From: Fragilaria crotonensis
Lineage: Eukaryota; Bacillariophyta; Fragilariophyceae; Fragilariales; Fragilariaceae
Reading direction: 5' to 3'
DNA: 43,670 nucleotides
NCBI GenBank assembly: GCA_022925895.1
Contig: JAKSYS010000531.1
Coordinates: 1 to 43,670, forward strand
Each line of letters opens with the position of its first letter. The stretch's first letter is position 1. Position numbers and translations under genes: made by a program. This document shows positions 31,619-41,038 of this stretch, one piece after another. The notes under the pieces are model-generated. The model did not search any database, was not told the DNA's origin, and saw only the letters and a list, made by a program, of their open reading frames with translations.

Positions 31619-32600
31619 AAGGTTGAACAGCGTACTCGAGCTGAAACGCGGTGATATCTCTAAAAAAGTTGTCAATGACTTCATGAAGATGCCACCATCA
31701 TTGAGACTCCCACAACAGCCCTCCCTTAAATTTTCGCCAACCAGCAATTCGGGCTTCGGGAAGCGATATGACCCCAGTTTAAAACAGATTCGTCGGATGC
31801 GTCGTGCACTGTGCCGAAGTACATTGTTACTCCAGCTGCCATGCGAGTCGAGTACTACATTCCTTTTGTCAGATAATGCATGTTAGGTTTTTGTTTATAA
31901 AGTACTTCTGATGACCAATGAAAGTTCTGATCTATGTACTCCGAGATACGAGTACAACTTAAATGGTCAATGATTGACGCGAAGATGAACGAATTTGATA
32001 GGGTTCAATATCTGCAGCGGGAATTGTCGCGTGCACTGAGTACGTCATACTGACTGCCTGTTCCTGATGCGTCCTGACGCCTCTGCACCCTTATTCAAAG
32101 GACGGCGTCTTTTATTTCCAAGTTCGCTGCATAAAGTAGAATCTAACACATGGCCACAACCCACAACCCATCAACTTCGAAAAAGTTCAGCCACTTTTCA
32201 GTTTATCTATCGCGTATACAACCACAAGAGATCAGCCATTTGGCGAGCCTACTCGTCGATCACTTACCTGCAGGACTCTGCGTTAAATCGAAATTAATTT
32301 TTATTTTTAGCTGAGCTGAATGCACTGTCGAACAAATTGATGTGTTCTTGCCCCGTGCTTAGTTATGCACAGAACGGAGCTGGAGTTTCCCAATGTCGTA
32401 TTTCTTGGCAAAGGTAGGAGCGAGGTAATCATTAAGGTCACCGTCGTCAGACCATTCTCATTTGGTATAACAAACAAACACTAGTAGTAGTGATTGCCTT
32501 GCGATAGTGGTAGTGCTGGGACTGACCGTTATTAAATCGGAACAAGCTACACACAAAGCATCGCAAACCTAAATTACAATACTCTCAATCGAAAAAACAC
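31619..32600. other. Intergenic region between convergent genes
   Basis: About 980 bases. Open frames at 31590-31886 and 32067-32297 have no domain. A GTAC cluster lies at 31937-31955. The stretch must contain the 3' ends of the zinc-ribbon gene and Rab11. Nothing else is recognised. Confidence 0.45.
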
Positions 32601-33540
32601 TTAGCAGCACCCTCCACTCTTCTGCGGTTGCATGTGTTCCGGTTCTGGTGGATTGTGCAGACTGATGGCCTGTCCGCGCCCGGCCTGGAAACCATCACCA
32701 GTTCCCCCTGAATGGCCTTCGGTCGCCCGGTTGACATTCTTAAGTTGCTTTTTCGTCTGCGTCTTGTAGATTTCCTGCAGAATTCGTTGAAAGGCAGTGT
32801 CAACACCAGTGGCATCCAGGGCAGAAGTTTCAATGAAGGCTAGTCCATTCTTTCTTGCAAAAGACCGCCCGTCTCTTACGAATACTGTGCGCTGATCATT
32901 AAGATCTGTCTTGTTCCCAACCAACATGATCAAACAGTCCTTTTCAGCATTTTCTTCAACCTCCTTGAGCCACATCGGAACATGATTAAAGGAGTTTCTA
33001 TCGGTAACGTCGTACACCAACAATGCACCTACAGCACCGCGGTAATAGGACGATGCGATACTGCGATAGCGTTCCTGCCCGGCAGTGTCCCAGATCTGTG
33101 CTTTCACCAGCTTGTTGTCTTCAATCTGCACCGTTTTGGTGGCAAACTCCACTCCAATGGTGGACTTTGAGTCTTTATTGAACTCGTTTTTAGTAAAGCG
33201 AAAGACCAAGTTTGACTTTCCAACACCCGAATCTCCAAGAAGAACAATTTTAAAGATGAACTGAAGGTGAGGGAGGGAGAAATGATGTGAGGGGTTTCGT
33301 CAACGCGTTAATCAAATATCATGCTGCCGTTGGGGTACATTTCGTCAAACAGAGCTCGTCAGTTGCTATTAAAATAGGCGCACATAAGACATCCAGTGAA
33401 CCTCCCATAGCTCGTACAATAGTTATTCCTGGTTGGGGCTTGGAAGTCAACTGGGCAAGAAATTGCGGAGCGTTCGCTCACTGCCAGTCTGCCGGAAACC
33501 TTCAATGGGAAACACTCACATCGTAGCTTTCGTTGTCCAT
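32601..33540 (-). CDS. RAB11: Rab11-type small GTPase, two exons
   Basis: Controls recycling-endosome and post-Golgi vesicle traffic. Exon 1 (33540-33520) encodes MDNESYD; the intron is 33519-33261 (259 bases, GTGAGT...TTCAG, phase 0); exon 2 is 33260-32601. The 226-residue protein has G1 GDSGVGKSN, switch [13 protein letters not shown]3 [11 protein letters not shown]4 VGNKTDL and G5 [26 protein letters not shown] and [16 protein letters not shown] are the best Rab11 discriminators. It ends GGCC, a double-Cys site for geranylgeranyl anchors. Downstream of G5 the tail is Gly-rich and variable as in all Rabs. Intact. Confidence 0.95.
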
Positions 33541-34016
33541 GATAACTGAAAGTAGACAAGGCCGCTGCAATCTATTCAATAATGAAGTGGTGGTCGACGG
33601 GAAGTTTCTTATTTCGTCTGTGTGGGAAAAATGCACATAAAATACGTGCTATGCAATCCAGCAGATTTTCTGGGAGCCGGTCACATGACTAATGACTCGA
33701 TCAGCACAACACCTAGTGCAGTAATGGTATAGTACCCAGTAGGCGTGAACGATATAGTAGAAGTACACATCGCACACAAGAGGATACACCCCATGCTCTG
33801 CCCATGCTCAACATACAGCAGTTGCCAGTTGCCAGCTGACACTCGTAGGCACTGGTGGAGTACGGCGTACTTGTACTAGTAGCACGTATGTATATTTTGT
33901 CTTCAGTTACTTAATGACTTGAGTCTTTCCTTTCTTGCACACAGCAAAAGAGGAACTCCCTCCGACCTCCGACCACCACACACCATACAAACCGACGGAC
34001 AATTGACAACAACAAG
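33541..34016. promoter_or_regulatory. Divergent promoter region, RAB11 / tRNA dehydratase
   Basis: 476 bases between divergent starts. GTAC words are seen at 33730-33770 and 33858-33890 (ggagtacggcgtacttgtactagtagc). No gene. Confidence 0.5.
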
Positions 34017-35407
34017 ATGAGTGCACATGCCAACGCAGTGTTGTTACGGTCGACCTTGACAAGTTTTATCAGCAGAGCAACGGCATCGCGCTGGTCCTGT
34101 CAATATGGAATCGAAAGAAACAGTCTGATAGGTCCAGCGAAAGTGAAAAAGGCCGCCACAATACAAATAGCAGCATACCCGAGGAACTCCGTGACGAGCA
34201 ATTGTCGCGACACACGCTGTACTTCGGCGATGACGGCATGGAACGACTTCGAGGTGCAAAGATTGTCGTTGTTGGTCTCGGTGGAGTGGGCTCTCATGCG
34301 GCCCATATGCTGGCGCGATCTGGGGTTGGTCACCTGCGAATGATTGACTTTGATCAAGTCTCACTGTCGTCATTAAACCGTCATGCTTGTGCAACTCTTG
34401 CCGATGTAGGAACCCCCAAGGCAAGCTGCATGAAGCGATTCTGCGAGCGTCTATGTCCTGATCCAGAATACTTGGTACTTGAAGACATCGTGCAAATGTA
34501 TACCGCAGAAACTGGACCCCAGCTGCTCGATGGTCACGATTGGGATTTGGTAATTGATGCCATTGACGACATTCCCACCAAGGCGGCCTTGCTGGCACAA
34601 TGCATGAAGCTCAATGTACGAGTCATTTCCTGCATGGGTGCGGGTGGGAAGTCTGATGTCACTCGTCTCCACATTTCGGACCTTCGGACTGCCAGTCGCG
34701 ACCCTCTGGCCAGCAAACTTCGCCAATCCATCAAACGTCTGCTACACGGAGACACGTCATACATGGATGATATGGAGAAGCTGACGGTGGTGTATAGTTC
34801 GGAAAAGACCGTTGTCAAGCTAGCGGATTTTACGGATGAGCAAAAGGAGCAAGGCGTTCATCAATTTGGTGCTGTCGACGGCATGAGAATCCGTATCATA
34901 CCTGTGTTGGGCACCATGCCTGCAGTGATGGGACAGACTCTTGCCGCCACGGCACTTTGTGAGCTAGAAATAAGCCTTTCGCCCCTGTCACTGGAGAACG
35001 AGTTGGTCGCAATGTTCGGAACCGTATTTTTCAACACGCGAAGCGGCGCGAGCTGAAGATAAGAATCAGTAGAAGGTGTCGTCCCAGCAACCGAGCATGG
35101 CGACGATGAGAATGACATGGAAGGCCGAATTGTCAATGGAATTTGGGTCAGGCCTATTCAGATAGACGGAGACGACGTTGAATATCTCCTCGAGGTCTGG
35201 AGAAACCGATGCGGTGTCACCGGAGATAAGCTTGGGACTGTTTTGGAGCTTGTTCGATGGGATCTGACAAAGCCTTCGAGATGCGACAACTTGGTCCTGA
35301 TGGGATGCAGAGCACTGAAAAAGTTTGATGTCGACAATCAAGAAAGCGTGCCTGAGAATGTCCGCCAGAAGATTGAACAGCGACTTCGATCGTGTCGCAT
35401 CGATTGA
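34017..35407 (+). CDS. TCD1: tRNA threonylcarbamoyladenosine dehydratase, TcdA/Tcd1-type (frameshifted)
   Basis: An E1-like ATP-dependent enzyme that cyclises t6A at tRNA position 37 to ct6A. The core reads at 34202-35056: LSRHTLYFGDDGMERLRGA, the nucleotide-binding GLGGVGSHAA, DFDQVSLSSLNRHA, DAIDDIPTKAALL and PVLGTMPAVMGQTLAA. The C-terminal domain typical of yeast Tcd1/Tcd2 follows in 35117-35407 (DDVEYLLEVWRNRC ... LELVRWDLTKPSRCDNLVLM). Between the two are an in-frame TGA and TAA, bridged by a coding-like adjacent frame, so at least two indels lie between 35040 and 35075. The likely start is 34017 (MSAHANAV); a further single-base gain near 34040 would bring it into a frame with DLDKFYQQSNGIALVLSIWN. 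That would give one N-terminal membrane segment, as in the yeast outer-mitochondrial-membrane enzymes. Core identity is firm; ends are less so. Confidence 0.88.
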
Positions 35408-35553
35408 ATTACTTGAATATCTACAGCTACGTTTGTACAAAGAACTCTTATAGAATAATCCCTGCGCGCCACTGTAGTTCTTTTCTCCTCCAACGATGTA
35501 ACGGTTGCAAAATGTGCCATACGTGCAGGCAGCTGAGCCCATCATCTTACAAC

Positions 35554-36009
35554 CTACGCACGCGGCGGACCTTCAGTCGTTGCAATTTGCTTAAGCTTTT
35601 CATTTGCCATGTAGGCCTTAACTATTGGCTGGATCGTCGCATCAACGTCTGCAACTGTCACGGGAAGAGCAGGGCGCTGCTCAGTGAAACCAAGGATTCT
35701 TTCCATGTACAAAACGCTCTCAATGTCGTCTTCTATTTGTTGTTGTCGTTGCATATATTTGTTGAGCTGTTCCTCCATCCGTTCATCTAGTTCCTTTTGA
35801 ATAGCATCATCGATTTCTTGTTCCAGTTGACGCTGAATCTCATCATCAGCCTCACGGAAATATCGGTTCTGTTCTTGCTCCCATTCGTAGTCAAGCTCTC
35901 GCACCAGTTCGTCTTGTTCCGCTGGTGCATCACATTCGACATCACTCTCTGGCCAATCGTCTATGTCTGTGCCGTCATCGACAACTGCTTCGGGCAACTC
36001 AAAAACCAT
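35554..36009 (-). CDS. Acidic coiled-coil hypothetical protein
   Basis: About 151 residues from the ATG at 36009 (MVFELPEAVVDDGTDIDDWP). The middle (about 45-105) is an almost continuous Glu/Gln/Arg-rich helix (QRQLEQEIDDAIQKELDERM) that should form a coiled coil. The last part contains MERILGFTEQRPALPVTVAD. No domain is recognised and no targeting signal is seen. It converges on the t6A dehydratase with a 146-base gap. Real coding is supported by the length and bias of the frame only. Confidence 0.6.
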   Translation of the reverse strand: MVFELPEAVVDDGTDIDDWPESDVECDAPAEQDELVRELDYEWEQEQNRYFREADDEIQRQLEQEIDDAIQKELDERMEEQLNKYMQRQQQIEDDIESVLYMERILGFTEQRPALPVTVADVDATIQPIVKAYMANEKLKQIATTEGPPRA

Positions 36010-36585
36010 CGTATCCTGACGAGGACGGCGATTGACAACCAACTACAGTGTTCTCCGGAGTATCCTGGAACCTGAAACCAGACGATGTTGGATGCTACCA
36101 GGGACTGCAGTCCTTGACGACACGGCAGTGGTAAGTTGCTTTTACTTCTTCTTCTATGGGATGTTTCCCTTGGTGGTGAAGGACTGGTACTGTACATTTC
36201 ATAGATATATTCCATACTGGAGTACTGGCGATGTACAAGTACCTTGTATGAGATACAGTACCTGGTACTGGAGTACACGTGCATGACTTGCATGAGGTAC
36301 TACCAGTACCTGGTAACCGCCAATACCTCGCACAGTACGCCATCTAAATAACAGATCACACACCCGTTGCAACAACGCCAGCCACAAGCCTCTCGCAACG
36401 CCCGTCGCGCCACCTCCCAAATACCACTAGTAAGGATGTCACATGTCATGAGTCATGAGTCATGAGTCATGAACCAGGAGTCATGACTCACTCATGACAG
36501 CATCAGTAAAAGCGAAAAAAACTACCGCCATCGGATTGAAATCACGTCATCGTGCACATCAACAAGTATATACTCGAAACTCATC
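36010..36585. promoter_or_regulatory. Intergenic region with GTAC palindromes upstream of the lumen-protein gene
   Basis: Dense palindromes lie at 36180-36320 (acaagtaccttgt, acagtacctggtactggagtac, ggtactaccagtacctgg). Next comes a tandem TGAGTCA array at 36449-36490, about 100 bases before the ATG at 36586. A TATA-like tatata lies at 36568-36573. Confidence 0.5.
36449..36490. promoter_or_regulatory. Tandem TGAGTCA (bZIP/AP-1-like) sites
   Basis: TGAGTCA occurs at 36449-36455, 36456-36462 and 36463-36469 without gaps, and inverted (TGACTCA) at 36484-36490. TGA(G/C)TCA is the classic GCN4/AP-1 bZIP target. Regulation of the gene at 36586 is inference from distance and copy number. Confidence 0.5.
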
Positions 36586-37138
36586 ATGAAGTTAACGTTG
36601 TTGCTTCTCTCTTGCCTGACGGTGGTCCAAGGATTTTCGGTAGTCTCCCCTTCTTCCCGTCGACAGCTTCTGGATGCAGCAGCGGCATCGCTTGCCGGAT
36701 CCGTCCTACTTCCACACGCAGCTCACGCTGACGTTACAAACAAGGTCGCCTCATCCACCGCCATTCGAGGCGTCAAGCGTGCCCAGAAGCTGATTGATGC
36801 ACTAGAACTTTATGTCGTGAATGATCAGTACCTGGAGTTAATGGCAGCGATCCGAGAGCCTCCATTTCCGAGATTCGCAAGGCATGCACCACGCTGGTCC
36901 GTGGGGAGAAGATGGCATGGATGCCGAAAAACTGGCTTCTTCGTACCAAAGCTTTATTTCATCGTTCGAAAAGTTGTACACTACGGCTGGATTCGGTGTC
37001 AGGGGCAGAAAGCTGAAAGATGGCGAGCTATTGGGAGTCTACAAGGACAGTGTCACGGCATTGGCAAGTTTTGTGGCTGTTGCGGAAGACTCCTTGACCA
37101 TACCGTTGCAGTATAGCGATGAGGCAACAATGCCTTGA
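36586..37138 (+). CDS. Predicted thylakoid-lumen protein with bipartite plus twin-arginine targeting (frameshifted)
   Basis: The N-terminus MKLTLLLLSCLTVVQG is a signal peptide; the next residue is Phe (FSVVSPSS), fitting the diatom plastid rule of Phe after cleavage. A second signal follows: SRR (24-26), LLDAAAASLAGSVLLPHAAHA, with AHA/D as probable lumen cleavage. The mature part is helical (VKRAQKLIDALELYVVNDQY ... KLASSYQSFISSFEKLYTT, then GELLGVYKDSVTALASF) and about 135 residues long. It looks like the PsbQ/MPH2-like lumen proteins of photosystem II but I cannot fix the family. Single bases are missing near 36865-36867 (before SEIRKACTTLVRG) and near 36903-36911 (before DGMDAEKLASS); the tail ends QYSDEATMP at 37138. 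Confidence 0.75.
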
Positions 37139-37469
37139 GTATTATCAGTCTTATGATGTTACCTGCTACTGATGGATGGATGACCTTCTCCGATAGACAC
37201 TACCTTGTCAACAAGTTGAACGTCGTTGATGAGTCTACCTGACTCGAATAAAGCATCCACGTCGAAAATAGCTAGCATAGCATATGTAGATATCGGAAAT
37301 AGTAGCCAATAGCCAACACTAAGTGACTAATGGCAGAAGCGAGGTTTGACTGCAGCAAGCATGAATTGAGCTTCGGAATTATATCGACAGTGGAAGGTCA
37401 AGAAGTTGGTTTAGGTAGATCTCAATAGCGCCACAAGACCATTTTCCTGTCAGCAAGCAAACGGCTCAA
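37139..37469. other. Convergent intergenic gap
   Basis: 3' ends of the lumen-protein gene and XPF. No gene or repeat is seen. Confidence 0.5.
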
Positions 37470-40400
37470 TTACGTCGCTCCCATCTTTTGGCGAAAGAAC
37501 GTGAAGAGCTTTTGCCCGGTAACAGGTCCAGCGATGCGTTTCAGTTCGTCGCGTGGCAAGTCTACTAATTCTGCAATCGAATCACACCCTTGCATGATCT
37601 TCCTTGCGTTGTGGACGTTGACTCCCGGTAACCGCAACAGCATGTCACGTGCAACTTCATTGATTTCGTCGTCGTCTTCGTCCGCTTCCTTCAGGAAAGC
37701 TTCAACTGATTCGTTTCTGCCCATTTCCACAGCCTTGTCAACATCTACCTCATCGTGGTTCTGCTTCAAATCCTTGAAGATCCGCAGAGTCTCGTGGGGA
37801 CTCCGCGACCAGAGGAGCCGTAATTGAGGAAAGTGCGACGTCAGTAGAACCATCTTTGAGCAAACCGAGTCTGTTCGAATTTCGATTCCCATTTCGTTAA
37901 CGTTCTGTAAGCAAAACGACTTGCTGGGGTCAAATTCGATTAGAAGGCAAGGGCACTTGTAACATTTGGACATGCTCTCGGCTTGTGTGAAGAGCCGACC
38001 GGATGCAAAGCTCCCAAAAAGATCAGAGATTGATTTCCTTTCGACACAATGCACATTGCTGAGGACGAAATCGCCGACGGTCAGAGTCACTGGGGCAAGG
38101 CGCATGCCTCCTTGGTGCAATATGGAGGGTAGAGCCGAACGAAATTCTCGCACATCAACAGCAATGTCTCGTTTCTCAGTGTCAGCCTTGGCCTTCCCTC
38201 TTCCAGTGCGAGTGTCAACAGACAACGGCAATGAACCGCCGGCATACGTTCCTGCCACACACCCACTCTCCATAGCCTGCTGCATCTCTTGAGTAGTTCC
38301 GGACAATGTGTTAAGGTGGGTGCCATTATCTTTTGTGGTGAATCAGCCGTTCAAAGGCGTTCTGCTCTCGTTCAAGTGCCTTTCAGATTTCTTTTCTTCT
38401 GCACTGGCTTCGAACAGCATGAAATATACCCGAATACGTTCCTGATCATCAGGTTGCAAACTGGAGTGGATTTCAACTGCTCGAACGAAAGAGACATCCG
38501 CGTCATAGAGGACGACATAACGAGGTTGAGATCTTGAAGCAATAAACTTGCTTGATCTCCATCAATCGATGAATAACTTCTGATGAACAGTCGCATTTCG
38601 TTTGCCATGTGAACGTCGAACCACTTGGATTCATCGTTGTCATCGTTGTCCTCCTCGTTCCTTTCTAATAAGCGCGGCAACGTGGAACCTAAATCGTGGT
38701 CTGTGACCTCCAACGCTTCATCGAGTACAGCCCTGCGTTCTAGGTCTTCGGTCTGTCTCGTAGCTATGCCTCGACTCTTTTCAGCAGCAACCTTGCGATG
38801 CTTGCGCATGTAGTCAGGGACTTGGTTTAAGTTCTTGCGTTTCGATCCTGTCAAGGCCCTCGATGAGTTTCGACCATAGAGAGCTTGTCGAGCACGTTGT
38901 TCATCTTCGAGTAGCAGTCGACTTTCTTCAGTGATGGCAGAGGAGCCACCGGCGTTTTTGGTAATTGATCTGGACCGATCGTTGTGACCTTCTAGATATC
39001 GTAGCCAGCGACCTGTCATAGTCTTTTCTTTGCCATCCACAAGATAGCTGCGTATCACTTCCACTGATGTCTCATCTTTGACCATGATGAGGACATTTAC
39101 AGGAGCCGTTGTATTTGGAGATTTCGCGGTTTCGTCATGAATTTCCTTGACAATCTGTCGCAAAAGCCGCCATTTGGGATTCTCTTCCAAGATAGGTTCA
39201 AGTTTGGCAACGAGGTCAGGCACATTCTGTGTCGGCTTTGGCCTTACAACATTGTACAAGCGCTCTTTGGCTTTTCGAAAAAGCATATCGGCAGCAGGAG
39301 TAAACAACCACATGCTTGGCTGCCGCGATGCAGCGGAAATCGTCTTGATAGAGTTAATCAGTTTCCAAAGGCAATGCAATCATAATGAATCAGAGACAGA
39401 AAAAGAGTTCGGAGTGTGCGGAGGTCTTGAACTAGTTGCTTTGTCTGAGGTTTGAGACGGTGCCAGTCACCTTCCAACTGCCGTGAAATAGCCCGATCAA
39501 AATCTTGGGTGACACAGTTCTCAACAGACAGCTCGTCGTCCTTCCACTCCAGCAAGGTTGTTGACGCCTTAAGCTCTCGAATACATGTTTGCACTGCAGC
39601 AGCTATTGCATTTTGGATCTCCTTCATCTTTGGCGTCAATTGTTGATGGAGTTCATCCACATGAGGGGGGCTCGTCGCTCAAGTTCATCAGCGATGGTTG
39701 AGTGAAATCGTGGGTACAAATATAGTCGCCGCACATACAGAGCCTTCATCACCTTGTCAATCTTGGCAAAACCCGAAAGAAGCACCTCAGGTGATTCCGA
39801 AAAAGCTTTGATGAATCCCTTACCAGTTCCATCCTTCGAGGCGAATTGCTTTTGCGTCTGAAAGATTCTAAGAATGAATGCCTCGGTGGATTGTTCTGTC
39901 ACATTCTCGGCATGCGCAACCAGCATTCCCTCAATGTCGCTGGGGTTGGCGATGCTAGTCAAAAGGTCTACAATAAGAATACGCGTCGTTATACAAAAAA
40001 TTCCACCTTGCTGGTAAAGAACTGAGAGAAATCAGTGAGTTCTCGCCAGGGGGAAATATAAGTAAACCTGATTACAAAAGCCTCGAAGAAACCTACCGGC
40101 TCGATCTTTTCCCTGTCCACTCTCGTTCGTCACCATCGTCGGAAGAAGATGTGGAGGTGTTCCCCATGTTTCCAGTATCGATACCAGCGCGTTGCGTTCA
40201 TTGTCCTTGAGACCCAAAACAAAGACAAGCGGAGGCTTCTTTGCGTTGGAATCTGCACTATATCCTTCTTCAACGTCACCGTAGAAACGGACAAAGGCAG
40301 CTAACAGAGGCAACAGCCCCAATCCCTTACCCAAAACCAAGAGGCCGTCTTCTTCATAGATTTCTCCGAAGGCTTCCGCCAAGTACGCGGGCAGGAGGCC

Positions 40401-40475
40401 GGTTGGAACCAGTGGATGTTGAGTGCTGGACTCGTCATCGTCGTTCCTTGTATCATTTCTATTCGAAGTCGACAT
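37470..40475 (-). CDS. ERCC4: XPF/ERCC4 (Rad1) structure-specific endonuclease, frameshifted
   Basis: Catalytic half of the XPF-ERCC1 nuclease that cuts 5' of lesions in nucleotide-excision and crosslink repair. Exon 1 starts at 40475 (MSTSNRNDTRNDDD) and reads EEDGLLVLGKGLGLLPLLAA. The intron is 40096-40022 (75 bases, phase 1). Exon 2 opens YQQGGIFCITTRILIVDLLT, then STEAFILRIFQTQK, KGFIKAFSESPE and RRLYLYPRFHS, all typical of the degenerate helicase-like half. The nuclease motif is AVDVREFRSALPSIL ... HCVERKSISDLFGSFASGRL, followed by two HhH motifs (MLLRLPGVNVHNARKIMQGC) and the end QKMGAT. The frame shifts at 39665-39670, 39367-39369, 38524-38525, about 38378-38380 and 38331-38334; four need one base added, one needs one removed. 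All family blocks are present in order, so a functional gene with sequence errors is the best reading. Confidence 0.9.
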
Positions 40476-41038
40476 TTGCAAAACACGGATTAGGGTCGGA
40501 AACAATCAGGAGCTAATGTGTCTTTCTCTGGCTCCATGACGGCTGCTGGCAACCCGCATGAGGAAACGGGGGGCAATGGTCTCGTCTGCTACGATCCATC
40601 TGATACTGTAGTATTCTTCTCGGAATGCGTTTTGTTGTGTTCGTCGATGTGTGTGCTGGTCCAAGTGTGTTGGTAATTTTATCTACGCAGACAAACAAAC
40701 AAACAACAGTAGACAATTCGTCCTCCATACCTGGTACAAGTAGTTGTACCACAACTTCGGTATGATTACCACCTGGTACTACCGGTAGGTACTCGCATGC
40801 TGACATATCCTACCGGTATAGTATACAGATGGGCAAACAGAAAACTTCTACCGGTAGTTTGACGGTTTACCACGCATCACAATCTGTAAGCACTGGCTTG
40901 TAGTATTTGCGCTACGCCGATCAATTCTTAAACTACAATAGCTGTTGTTGTAGAGTCAGGAAATCAAACACTTCTCGTAGAAGAATGTGGAGCGAAGCAA
41001 GAGGGTTGATTTAAGCAGAAGCAAACACTATAAGGTGG
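40476..41038. promoter_or_regulatory. 5' flank of XPF, GTAC-rich
   Basis: The stretch holds palindromes such as ctggtacaagtagttgtacc (about 40731), ggtactaccggtaggtactc (40774) and taccggtatag (40810). A caaacaaacaaac run lies at 40690-40704. No gene is seen. The 3' end of the next minus-strand gene begins at 41039. Confidence 0.5.
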
